From Isoetes taiwanensis (taxonomy: Eukaryota; Streptophyta; Lycopodiopsida; Isoetales; Isoetaceae): a stretch of 64,000 nucleotides of DNA. The stretch covers positions 60,001-124,000 of the forward strand of contig JAJEKV010000025.1 of assembly GCA_021234155.1 (NCBI GenBank). The letters run 5' to 3'. Positions 46,832-58,482 of the stretch are shown piece by piece. Positions within the stretch are counted from its first letter, which is position 1. The number at the start of each line of letters is the position of its first letter. The notes under the pieces were generated by a model. That model was not told the origin of the DNA, ran no database searches, and saw only the letters and a program-made list of their open reading frames with translations. Position numbers and translations under genes: made by a program.

Positions 46832-47764
46832 TGTTGCCCTGCTATGGCAACATGGCAAGGTGCCAGCAAATCTTATTCATATTGCAGAAAAAGAAGATAC
46901 TATGTTGAAGAACCAAGTGAAGACATTGAACTGGAGTCAAGGTTACACATTGAGAGGATCTAAGCATCTAGAAGTTTGGAAGACCCCTATGAAGTTTGCA
47001 AGCTATGAAAATGGTATTTCTCTCCTTCATATTGTCATTTCTACTCTACTCCTTCACATTGACCTCATTTCCAACATACCATCACCCTTGTGTTTTTGCA
47101 TCCCCACACCCTATACCATTATTCATCTCACACATAGCCTCTTGTTCCATAGTTGACCTACCACTATCTAAGGCACAATTTCCAAGAAAGTTGTTACACC
47201 AAAGAGATTGCCTAGCATCAAGTTTCATGTTACTATTTTCCATCACACCATTCCATTATCATGCACTTCACACCAAGTAGCTAGAGCAAAAAAAGCATTT
47301 TTGCTAGCTAAAAAAAAAAAGGGAAGGAAAAGCTAAGCACGAATTTGCCTAGTCACCACTTCTAGGTGACATGGCATGATGGCTAGACACACATGTCATT
47401 ACCTACAAAGCTACTTTGGTCCACTCATTATTTGTTACTTCCATATGTCATCCACCAAGTTGCCACCTAAGCAACAAGTGTCCACATCATCACATCACTC
47501 CACACCATTACATCACTCAACATCATTACATCATTCTACATCATCACATCACTCCACACCATTACATCACTCAACATCATTACATCATTCTACATCATCA
47601 CATCACTTTACATCATCAAATGATGACTAGGCAAGTTTTGACCAAACCCAAAAAGTTGGTCAACCATAAGATTGAAATGCTTGGAAAATGAGCCTATTAG
47701 CCTTGTTCTTCCTCCTTGCCACCTTATTCTAACTTGTTGCCAAAAAATCATTTTGACTAGGGGA
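46832..47764 (+). mobile_element. Copy A: truncated 3' LTR
   Basis: First 933 bp of the LTR, cut off at GACTAGGGGA, after which sequence unrelated to the element begins. Contains the 54-bp CATCA-rich repeats. The missing ~1.6 kb includes the promoter region. Confidence 0.85.
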
Positions 47765-48984
47765 TCTGTGCTTTCTGCAGTTGGATTTTGTGCAAGGTAA
47801 TCATTGGGATCAACAAATATTCTAGCATGCAAAGGGCTTGAAAAGGTTTGATGGACAATTATATCTAGGTATTTCGAATGTATTTCCGTGAAGCGATCTT
47901 CATTTGTGTTTCATGTTTACTGAGTCAAGGCTTTGTATTTTGCATTCCTGGTTTAACCTACATGCTGGTGGTTGTAGATATGCAGTCAAGCCAAGAATCA
48001 TTGATAGTGATTGGAGCAGCTGACGAGGCTGCATGAATGGTTCCCTTTTCCATTTAATCTTGCAGAGTAGAGAGCAACATGTTGATGCATTCTGGAATTA
48101 AAAGGTGTAAACTTCATCAGGTATCATCAAGGGCCCTTATCTCTTAGTTTTCGTGCCCTTTTTTTGTTCTGTCATCTGCATGCCATTAATGGCAAAATGA
48201 TTGATGGACACCGTGTTTGCCTGTTTTTGAAGATGGCAGTAAGAGAGGTATTTCTTACTCTTTTCCTTTTCTATGACATCAAGCGCCTTTAAATCGGCAG
48301 TAAAGGTAGAATCTTTGACTAGTTTACTTTATGCTTTAATCTAATAATTTTGCATCAAACTTGAAATATAAATGAATGTGAATCTTCTGAGGGCTTGGAC
48401 AAAATTTTAGCTGAGATTAGACATTAATATTTTAGGAATGAAAAAGGGATGAAGAAATCCCAAAGTTTTTGACGGATCCGGTGAGAAAATCGAATCAGTT
48501 CCACATAGAGCGCCCAGAACTGGTTAGAGCGCCGAGAACTGGTGGGTTTTGCTGCTCTAGTCTTCTTTCTTTGAATAGAAGCTTGCTGACATCGTGGAAT
48601 TTGTTTTTGCGGCCATCAACTCATGCCTTTATTTGTGTCTTATCCATTTTCCATAGTCTTGCTTGCATAATTTGACGCCTTTGCTTCCCTTTTGCAGTTA
48701 ACCTTACTGCACAAATTTGAAAGAGCATGTCTGGAATCACAACAACCAGTCTTCGAGGTACTTCCACGCCATATTTATAGAACTTGACAGTTCTGAATTC
48801 GAGATACCATCCCAGGTAATGCATGGCTACCGAATCAATACGTAAATGATAATATCATAGGCTGGACAGGCTGTGTTAGCAAATATTTCGTTGTCATGCT
48901 AAGTTTTGGGTGTTGTATGCTGCTGAGAGTCTGCCATGGTATGCTGCTCAATTTTGCCAGCAAGCAGTGTAGATTCTTCCCATT
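47765..48984. other. Non-element spacer between copies A and B
   Basis: AT-rich sequence not found elsewhere in the window. A short direct repeat AGAGCGCC(C/G)AGAACTGGT occurs at about 48506-48542. No gene recognised. Confidence 0.45.
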
Positions 48985-49584
48985 TTTTGTTTTGCTTCTC
49001 ATCAATGATAAATTTCGTTCTTTGTTGTTCTTTGCTTCTGTTGCTTGATTTTTTTTTGCAGATTATTAATAGCTTTGATTGACCATATATTGCCTAACAA
49101 AGATTCCTTACTGCATTTTTCTTTTCTGGCAGTTCTTTTACCAGAAAGTGCAATAAAGCTTTGCTTTGGAACCGTTGGACACTTGACAGTGGTTTTTGGG
49201 CTGCTATAATAGGACAGATGATTAAAGGTTAGTTTTTGCTCTATAAGGTTTTGCACATGCCTTGAGCAAGATATTTTGTTTGATCTTTTCATGACTGTTT
49301 TTTTAGACAAAAAATGTAATTGCCATAATAACAACGTGTGCTGCTGTCAAACCCTAATTTGTGTTGCATTTGTTTTGACTTTTGTTCTAATTGTGTTTGA
49401 TTTTTATTCTGTTTGCAGCAATTAAGCCCGTCGATATATAAGGCTTCTGGAATTTTTGGCCATTGCATCAACCATATCAGAGCCAAAGCTTTGATGGCTG
49501 TGCATCAAACTGGATTTGGATTGTGGGGGACTGGCATCAGATTTACTGTTCTAACTCCTGGTTTTTCTTCTTTTAATGTTTCAT
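48985..49584 (+). repeat. Left flank of copy B, duplicate of 28338-28960
   Basis: Aligns with 28338-28960 and ends in TTCAT (49580-49584), the left target-site duplication of copy B. The matching TTCAT is at 61022-61026. The left duplicate 28338-28960 also ends in TTCAT before an LTR. Confidence 0.75.
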
Positions 49585-52205
49585 TGTTGCCCTGCTATGG
49601 CAACATGGCAAGGTGCCAGCAAATCTTATTCATATTACAGAAAAAGAAGATACTATGTTGAAGAACCAAGTGAAGACATTGAACTGGAGTCAAGGTCACA
49701 CATTGAGAGGATCTAAGCATCTAGAAGTTTGGAAGACCCCTATGAAGTTTGCAAGCTATGAAAATGGTATTTCTCTCCTTCATATTGTCATTTCTACTCT
49801 ACTCCTTCACATTGACCTCATTTCCAACATACCATCACCCTTGTGTTTTTGCATCCCCACACCCTATACCATTATTCATCTCACACATAGCCTCATGTTC
49901 CATAGTTGACCTACCACTACCTAAGGCACAATTTCCAAGAAAGTTGTTACACCAAAGAGATTGCCTAGCATCAAGTTTCATGTTACTATTTTCCATCACA
50001 CCATTCCATTATCATGCACTTCACACCAAGTAGCTAAAGCAAAAAAAGCATTTTTGCTAGCTAAAAAAAGGGAAGGAAAAGCTAAGCATGAATTTGCCTA
50101 GTCACCACTTCTAGGTGACATGGCATGATGGCTAGACACACATGTCATTACCTACAAAGCTACTTTGGTCCACTCATTATTTGTTACTTCCATATGTCAT
50201 CCACCAAGTTGCCACCTAAGCAACAAGTGTCCACATCATCACATCACTCCACACCATTACATCACTCAACATCATTACATCATTCTACATCATCACATCA
50301 CTCCACACCATTACATCACTCAACATCATTACATCATTCTACATCATCACATCACTTTACATCATCAAATGATGACTAGGCAAGTTTTGACCAAACCCAA
50401 AAAGTTGGTCAACCATAAGATTGAAATGCTTGGAAAATGAGCCTATTAGCCTTGTTCTTCCTCCTTGCCACCTTATTCTAACTTGTTGCCAAAAAAATCA
50501 TTTTGACTAGGGAAAGAGATGGTTACCAATCCTTAAGTGCCCATCATCATCATTTTGCCACCTCACCAAGTCCCATGCCTAGTCAACTTATTGCCAAAAA
50601 TCATTACGACTAGGGGAAAAGATGGTTACCAACCCTTAAGTGCCACATCATCATCATTTTTTTGCCACCTCACCAAGTTCCATGCCTAGTCACTTCATTT
50701 ATTTTTCCCACAAAAAAAAAAAATCAATCAAAGTATTGCATTCGAAAATTTAATGATACCCACGGTAGCCCTCATGAAATCATGCCACCTGGCACAAACA
50801 TTTTTGAAAAAAGAGTTTATATTGACCTTCTAAATGGCTTCCTTGGGAAACGTGCCTCATTAAAAAAAAATGGTAAAACCTACCTACATCTACCCCCCCA
50901 TCTATCTACCCTCACATCCTCTGCCAAGTGGCGTCCCCCCTGGCATGCAAGTCGAAACACGAGCCGAGCTTGGCGTGGGAGGAGACCACGTAATCAATAA
51001 ACAGGAAGACAGATCTCTATTTATACCTTGGCCCATTTTTTTATTCCTGCCTGTGGGATAATTGCTCTGAAGAAAAACTCTGAACCCTAAAATTTAACTT
51101 GCCAAGAACCTGTTTTTTCTTCGATCGAACTGGTCAATCATTGCATCGGCTAACCATTTTTGTCCTGTTACACCCAAAGAAATACCTAAACCGACCAAAA
51201 ACGTGGCCAAGATCCCGAAATTGCCAAGATCCGGCCGGAAACAGAGATTTTTTAAAAGGGGTTTTGTTCGATAGTAAAAATTGTGGGCTTTTGCGCGATT
51301 CAAAGACGAAGTACCCGAAGAGTGAAGTCGGAATTGATGCTGAGAGATCCTCCTCCCTTAAGAAATCAGTCCTGAGGCATATTATGATAAATTTGTATCC
51401 AAAAAGTTCATGACGTGTGTTTTTTAGAGATGTCCTGTTGATTGATCATTCTGATCATTAACATGATATCAAATGTGATGACTTTGTTTCTAGTTGAATG
51501 AAAATCTGATCTTGGAAAATATCATTGTTGCATTTGCATTTGAATTAACTTGAAAAATAGAAAGAAAAAACTACGTATCTGTATTGGCTTGCATTCGAGG
51601 CTCTAGTTGCATTTAGCACTATCATTTGGGAAAGAAAAGATTAAAAAAAGTAAAAAAAAAGAGGGAAAGATCAATCTCCTAATGTTTCAAAGTCTGTCTC
51701 ATTCTTTCTATAGATATTTGATGCTGAGACATGTCTTTTAAATCACACACTGATGTTTTGACCTTGAAAATAGCATGCACTTATTGTGCAGGTCCTGTGT
51801 TCACTGTCAGAACTTAGTTTAGTAAAAAATTCATCATTGTTTTCATTTGGTAAAATTTGGTGCACTGTCCAGTCCATTGACTGGTTTTTGACTTAGTCAA
51901 GAATCAATATTCCCAACCAGCTGTGGAGATTCTTTGCATAGACTTTCTACAACGCTTTTTACACATATCATTGTGTCATGCCATGCTTATTTGGGCTCAA
52001 AATGTCGAGTGCATTGGTTTCTGTGCCTGTTTGAACAGGATTAGCTTTTTTAGCTTTAGGGAAACTAGTGATATCTTGTTTTCTGGAAGTTTAAACACAG
52101 ATATTCCAGCACAGAGTGATCACCTCAAGTGATCTGGAGGTCCTAGACCAAGCTTAGTACTTCTTTGACCCGAGGTTGGTGGTCTAGCCAGGTTTGCCAT
52201 CAACA
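49585..52205 (+). mobile_element. Copy B: 5' LTR
   Basis: 2621-bp LTR with TG...CA ends (TGTTGCCCTGCTATGG ... GCCATCAACA). Internal features are two 54-bp CATCA-rich tandem units plus a partial one (starting 50233, 50287 and 50341), an approximately 106-bp tandem repeat starting near 50505 with GACTAGGG, and a promoter-like region. Short His/Ser-rich frames recurring in every LTR copy stem from the CATCA repeats and are not genes. Confidence 0.93.
51015..51026 (+). promoter_or_regulatory. TATA-like element of the LTR promoter
   Basis: TCTATTTATACC, preceded by CACGTAATCAATAAACAGG (about 50987-51005), in the middle of the LTR where transcription start would be expected. The same sequence is present in the LTRs at 28961 and 32942 but deleted from the 3' LTR of copy B. 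Position and sequence only. Confidence 0.4.
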
Positions 52206-52208
52206 TTT

Positions 52209-52228
52209 TGGAGGTCCTACCGAGATTT
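52209..52228 (+). promoter_or_regulatory. Primer-binding site, tRNA-Gln type
   Basis: TGGAGGTCCTACCGAGATTT starts 3 bp after the LTR end. Its reverse complement ends in TAGGACCTCCA and includes AAATCTCGG, as expected for the acceptor stem, discriminator T and T-arm of eukaryotic tRNA-Gln. The tRNA match is from memory of tRNA-Gln sequences. Confidence 0.7.
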
Positions 52229-52250
52229 CCACCTGGTTTTCGAAGAACTC

Positions 52251-55200
52251 ATGGCTCCTAGAGGAAGAAATGAACAACAAGAAGCCCCAGAATCATTGGA
52301 ACCACAAGGAGTACCTGTTGCAACTGTGGTGCAGCCAAATTGTGCAATCCCACAGTATTTTGAGCTAAGTTTGCCCATTACTCCACCCATATTTGAACCA
52401 ACTATGAATGCTAACCATTTTCTGAAAGTATTTGATGAATATTATAGAGATTATGGTTGTAAAAAGGGTTGTAGGTTCTCTGAGTTTAAGAGATGCATGA
52501 AATCTGATGAGGCATATGCTTGGTGTGAGCATGTGACCTCAGTTATGGGTACTGATACATATGAGAGTCTTGTGCAGCAATTTTTGGCTAGGTTTGGCAA
52601 ACTATCTGCCCCTCAAGAGTTAGCAAACGAGCTACAGACTTTTTGCATAAGGGCAGGTGAAAGTATCAACCACTATGTGGAAAGATTTAGTGCATACTTG
52701 AGAAAATGCCAAAAGAGTCAGGTACCTACTCCCACACTCTATTTCGTGGCTGCCTTCATTAAAGGACTGTCACCAAGGCCTAAGGTGCACAGAAAGATGC
52801 TAAAAATTCAAAATCAGGAAGGTTTTGATACCATACACAAGGCTTTTGAAAAGGCAACTAAAATCTCTAATGATATGTCTTTTCTACCTGATAACCATGT
52901 AAACCATTGTGCTGACCCTTTTTATCCAGATTATGAGCAGGAGTATGAGCATGTGCCTGTGTATGCAGTGCAAAAAGAAAGAAGAAAATCCAAAGATGAA
53001 GAAGCTACACCTAAAATCAATGAATCCAAGAGTGAGATGGCCAAAATGTCTGAGACCATTGCAGAGCTGACCAAACAACTTTTAGAGTTGAAGAACAGCA
53101 AAAAAACTTATCCTCCTTGTGCACATTGTTTCAAAGATACTCATCCTTCTGATATTTGCTATTACAGGGCATGCTTAAAATGTGGAAAGAAAGGTCATTT
53201 GTAAAAGATCTGCCCTGTGTGCAATTTCTGCAAGGAAATAGGTCATCTTGAGGACAAATGTTTTGTTAAAGAATACTTTGACAAGCAGGACAAAGGCAAG
53301 AAATTGGAAGGAACATCTGCCATTAGGTTTGTAGAGGAATATGAGGAGCAGGAAGAGATCATGGTGGTGCAAACAAGAAAAATGTTGGAAAATGGAACAC
53401 CTGCAGATAAAGGTATGAGCAAGAACATTCCTATCAACAAAGAAGTTCAGGTGATAGCTCCACCTCCTTTTGAGAAGTTTAATAAAAAGGACAAAGAGTT
53501 AGATGAGCTAGATATAATCCTAAAAAGTTCTAAAGTAAGCATAGATCTCCTCACGCTTCTCAGAATTGCACCTAGCTATAGAGAGAAGATACTGAGGTCT
53601 AATAATGTTGAACAAATTTCATTTGCTGATGTGCATGAGACAGAGAAGGTTATATTAACTCAAGAAGAAAAAGATCCAGGTGCCTTCACTTGCTCAGCTA
53701 GTTTAGGTGACTTGCATTTATCTAGGATCTTGCTAGATGGAGGCTCTCCACTAAATGTCATGCCTCAGCATGTAATGAAGAAATGTGGTCTTGCTGTCAC
53801 TCAACCATCACCTGTCATATTAAGGTCATTCTCCAATGCCAAGATAAAACCCATAGGACTAGTGACAAATGTGCCAATAGAAATTGAAGGTATAATTGTT
53901 GAGGCCAGTTTCATAGTTGTGGCTTTTGAAGATAATTGTGATGTCACTGACATATATGACTTGTTGTTGGGAAGGAGATGGTTATCCACTATAGATGCTA
54001 GACCTGTCTGGTCCAAAGGGCAGTGTACCATTTCAAATGGAGCAAGAACTGTAACTCTATACAGCAGAACAGGTGATGCTAATCTGTACAACTTTATAGA
54101 ACAAGACATGTTGATTGAAGATGAGCCAGGTGTGTTAAAAATGCCTGCTTCTGTTTGCAAACCAATAGAAATCATACCTACCTGTTTAGGTGACCTTAGC
54201 ATGGAAGCAAATCTCAATAAAGGTGTGTTGTGGTTTGATGGTGGAATTCCAATCAAATTGAATATAGCATCTTCTGCAGCTGTAATCAGAAACTGTGCCA
54301 ATAAACTCTTATCCAAAGTTGGTAGAGTGCATGAAGGAATCACTTCAAATATGGCTGAATATAAGGCACTCATAGCTGGCTTAGAAGAGTCTTTGGCTTT
54401 AGGTTTGACTAATATATCTATCTTTGGTGATTCTCAACTGATATGCAGATAGGTCACTAGAGAATACCAGACCAAAAACCAAGACATGTCAGAGCTCAAA
54501 GAAAGGGTACTGCAACTGCTAAGCAAGTTCAAGGCTTGGGAGATCAAACATATACCTAGGGAGGAAAATTGTGAAGCAGATGCACTTTGCAGAACCGTGC
54601 TCCTCGACTATTTGGCTGAGGGAGCTATAAATGAAGATGAGTTAAACAAGGAAGATGCAACACAACTTTATCCTATTCTGGTGATAGATGCACAGCAAGA
54701 GAAAGAGGTAAAAGAGTTAACTATCAACAAAAATGGACAGGTAAGAACACTTTTCCTTGGAGATCTTTTTGATAGCAAAGATGAGGCCCCCTTAAAAGTT
54801 TTCTTTGAGAGCTGGAAAGATGTATTTGCCTGGGATTATACAGAATTAGTGGGAGTGAGGACTGATATCTGTGAATTTGAAATAAAGATAAAAGAAGATG
54901 CTAAACCTGTAATGCAAAAGCTCAGAAGAATAAATGCATCACTGCTTACCTTGATCAGAGAGGAATTATTGAAGATGAAAGAAGCTGAGGTTATTAAAGA
55001 GATAACAAATCCTGACTGGCTGTCTTGCATTGTTCCAGTAGAAAAGAAGAATAAGAGCATTAGGATTTGTATAGATTACAGGGATCTAAACAAGGCCACT
55101 ATTAAAGATTGTTATCCATTACCATTTCTAGAAGAAGTGTTACATGCAACTGCAGGGAAAGAAATATATTCTTTTTTAGATGGATTTTCAGGTTTCAATC

Positions 55201-57538
55201 AAATCAAGATAAAAGAGGCAGATCAAGCTAAGACCTCTTTCATAACCCCTTGGGGTACTTTTGCCATGATGAAAATGCCACTTGGCTTGATGAATGCATC
55301 TGCTACCTTTCAAAGAGCAATGGATAAAATATTTCAAAGCATGCCAATGTCAAACTTTAGAGTTTTCTTGGATGATTTGTGCCTAGGAACTTCTCTAACT
55401 AAGCATATGGAGTTGCTGACAATGACAATGGAATTGTGCAGGAAGAGTGGAGTGTGTTTGAATCCAAAGAAATGTGTATTTCTCTGTTCTAAAGGTGAAT
55501 TGCTAGGTCATGAGGTGTCTACTCAAGGAATCAAAGTATCTGAAGGAAAAATGGAGGCTTTGAAGAAATTAGCTCCACCTAAAACCCTAAAACAGGTGAA
55601 GAGTTTCATGGGCCTAACAAGCTTTTTGAGAATGTATGTGCCTAACTTTTCATACATCATAAGTCCTTTGGCAGCTCTGACACGTGTTGGCAAGTATAGT
55701 AAGAGTGAGAGCAAATTTATTGCAGTAGAATGGACAGATGAATGCCAAGCTGCATTTGACCTGTTGATAACTTCCATATGCCAATCAGAGATTCTGAAAC
55801 CACCAGACCTTGCTCAACCATTCCAAGCATATATCAGTGTCACTAGCAAAGCTGTAGGCATAGCACTCATGCAGAAACATGGGATAATATCTTTTGCCAG
55901 CAAAATTTGGTCTGATGCTGAGAACAGATACCCTAGAATGGAAAAAAGTGCAGCAGGAATAATGTTTTTTCTGCAAAGGCTTGGTCATATAGTTCAACAC
56001 AATGAGGTGAAAGTAATGATACATCAAAACCCTATTCCCATGCTGTTCCAGAAAACTCAGAATAAGGCTAAATTATGTAGATGGGCATGTAAGATACAGG
56101 ATTACAATTTAAAGGTTAGGACTGTCAAAGCAATTAAGAGTCCTAGTGATTATTTGACTAATAAGGTGTTTGAATTTGAAGATTTTAATGGCTTAAAATC
56201 TTGATGAAGTGTGTGAAATTGCTACTAACCTTGTGCTATCTAGTAAGATGCAAGAGGATTGGCAGGATGAAATCATCAAGTTTCTCAAGCATGAAGAGGT
56301 ACCAGAAAACCTTACAAACAGTCAGCTGAGAAGATTCAAAGAAAAGGCAAAAACATACAGAATGATTGGGGAAGTATTGTGTAAGATTGATCAATCTGGT
56401 GTCCTACTAAGGTGTGTTGATAGGTCAGAAGCTGAGTTGATTCTAGAAGCCTGCCATGAAGGAATTTGTGGAGGCCATTATGCAGCTGACACAACTGCAA
56501 AGAAAATACTCAGGTCTGGATATTACTGGCCCAGCTTGTTTAAAGATTGTTATGAGACTATCAGGAGATGCCACAAATGCCAGATACATGGAAAAAGAAT
56601 TCTTCAACCTGCTGCCTTGACTAGCATCACGTCTCCAGGTCCATTCCAAACTTGGGGACTAGACTTCATAGGGCCTATACATCCAAATTCTCCCTCTCAG
56701 CATGAGTACATACTAATGGCAACAGATTTTTTCACCAAATGGGCAGAAGCTGTCCCATTGAGACAAGCAAATGCTTTAACAACTGCTAGGTTCCTCCATG
56801 AAAATATTTGCACTAGATTTGGTATTCCTCTGAAAATAGTTTCTGACAGAGGCACACAGTTCATAAATGATGTGATTAGCAACCTCCTAAAAACCTTGAA
56901 AGTGAAGCATGTGAAAAGTTCAAAGATATTACCCTCAGGGCAATGGCCAAGCTGAGTCCACCAACAAAGTTCTAAAAGGTATTCTCAAGAAGACAATAGA
57001 GGTACATAAAAAGGATTGGCACCTTAAATTACATGATGCACTTTGGGCATATAGAACTACAATTAAAAATGCTACTAATCATACACCTTTTGCTCTTGTC
57101 TATGGTGTTGAGGCTGTTATTCCAGTGGAACTAGAGTTGCCTTCCTTAAGGTTAGCTCTAAAGATTCAAATGCAGATGGAGGAAGCATACAAAGATAGGT
57201 TTGATAGGTTGCTCCATCTAGAAGAAGAGAGGTTTGAAGCAGAGAATGCCATCTTGCTTAAGAAGGCAAAGGATGCAGCAGCATTCAAAGCCATTCACAA
57301 ATTGCAAGGAAGTTTCAAAGAGGGGGAGCTAGTTCTCAAATGGGACAAAGCAAAGGAAAACACAGCAGGTAAATTTGACTGTTTATGGGAAGGGCCATAC
57401 AAAATCTGTGGACAAGCAGGTACAAATTCTTACTTCCTAGAAGATATCACAACAGGACAGCAGCTCATGAACCCTATAAACATATTACATCTAAAAAGAT
57501 ATTGGCAACAACATATTTGTATGAGTTTGTTTGAATAG
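52251..57538 (+). pseudogene. Copy B: gag-pol polyprotein with relocated RNase H (broken)
   Basis: A single ~1760-codon reading frame encoding the element's capsid and enzymes. Order: Gag (52251-~53110); three CCHC knuckles (from 53118, 53172 and 53220); aspartic protease (LLDGGSPLN near 53731-53757, LLLGRRWLS near 53960-53990); plant-type RNase H (Asp 54237, Glu 54357, Asp 54429, Asp 54579; all four catalytic acids present); reverse transcriptase (~54905-55600, FLDD at 55365-55376); degenerate Ty3-type RNase H (~55790-56100); integrase (~56380-57538; Asp 56662, Asp 56845, Glu 54 codons after a break at 56954, GPY-type end). Lesions: in-frame TAA at 53202, in-frame TAG at 54450, frameshifts near 56196 and 56923. 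Gag to RNase H is otherwise in one frame, so no programmed shift is needed. The start is the ATG 46 bp after the LTR (MAPRGRNEQQ). Confidence 0.9.
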
Positions 57539-58482
57539 GATAGCCATTTAGATAGTTAGCTACTTGAATTATTAGAGACACTAGCTTTAAAATTAATAGG
57601 CATGTTCCTTAAAGATGTGGGTGCTTGTGCTCTTTTGATGTTATTTTGAAATTGCTTTCATAAAATAAAAAAAAAAAAGAAAAGAGAAAAAAGAAAAAAA
57701 AAAAAGAAAATAGGTTTTAACTTTGATATCTTGTGTGTATTATGATGTTGCAGGTTGAGGTCACAGTCATGAAAGCCTAGGAGGAGTTGTTTTCTAACAT
57801 ATGTAGAACTTGTCATGACAGGTTCACCAGTCTGAATAATTTCCACCTGAGCAAATAGTTGCCCTCCAATTCATATCAGCCAGAATTCTTCATTGATGCA
57901 GGATCCCAAACAGCTAAACATTACTACAGTTAGCTGGGAGAACATGGTACTGACATCATATTTTTTCCACACTGGCAGGTCCACCTGATACATTCCATCC
58001 ATTTTCATCTGCCTTTGTTCCATTCTCATCCAGCCCTTGCTTCCCAAATCATTTTCAGAAAAGAGAGAACACAGCCTGCTACCTTCCATAAGCCTTCCAT
58101 AAAGGTGGCTCAATTTTTAGAAAAAGATAAAAACACTCCCAACTCAAGTCACTGTTCCTGCTCCACACATCTTTCAAGAGAAGTCAAGCAAGTCAAGTCA
58201 GGTCACGAGTCAAATCACTCTCAAGGTCAAGTCCCTGCTTCAGCTCCATACAAACATCCTTCTGAAGACATCCACTCAAGCATCACTCACATCACTATGT
58301 CCATCTGCACAGACTTTCCCCAACATCATTTCCATTTTTTTTCATCTCCTTTTATCACCTTTGCTGCCCATATTCTCAGAATTTCCATTCTCTTGTACTA
58401 CCATCATTATTCTTCTGTCATATTCCATTTTTTGCTCACAAGGCTGAGGGGACCAGGCATTTCTTTTTCTTGTTTAGCATGA
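57539..58482 (+). mobile_element. Copy B: pol-to-LTR spacer with env-position frame
   Basis: Contains an A-rich tract (57662-57710), an acceptor-like GTATTATGATGTTGCAG (57737-57753) and a 155-codon frame (58015-58482) in the place where env-like genes lie in some plant Ty3 elements. The frame is Ser/His-rich with a moderately hydrophobic C-terminal third but no clear signal peptide. It is probably not a gene. The purine stretch AGGCTGAGGGGACC (58441-58454) is the best polypurine-tract candidate though it is ~30 bp from the LTR. Confidence 0.6.

Noticed and set aside
50125-50440. 84- and 91-codon His/Ser/Thr frames repeated in every LTR copy (29502, 33487, 47376, 50125, 59025)
   Set aside because: They are preserved because the LTRs are recent copies; the His-rich part is a 54-bp CATCA tandem repeat read in two frames, without start context or domain.
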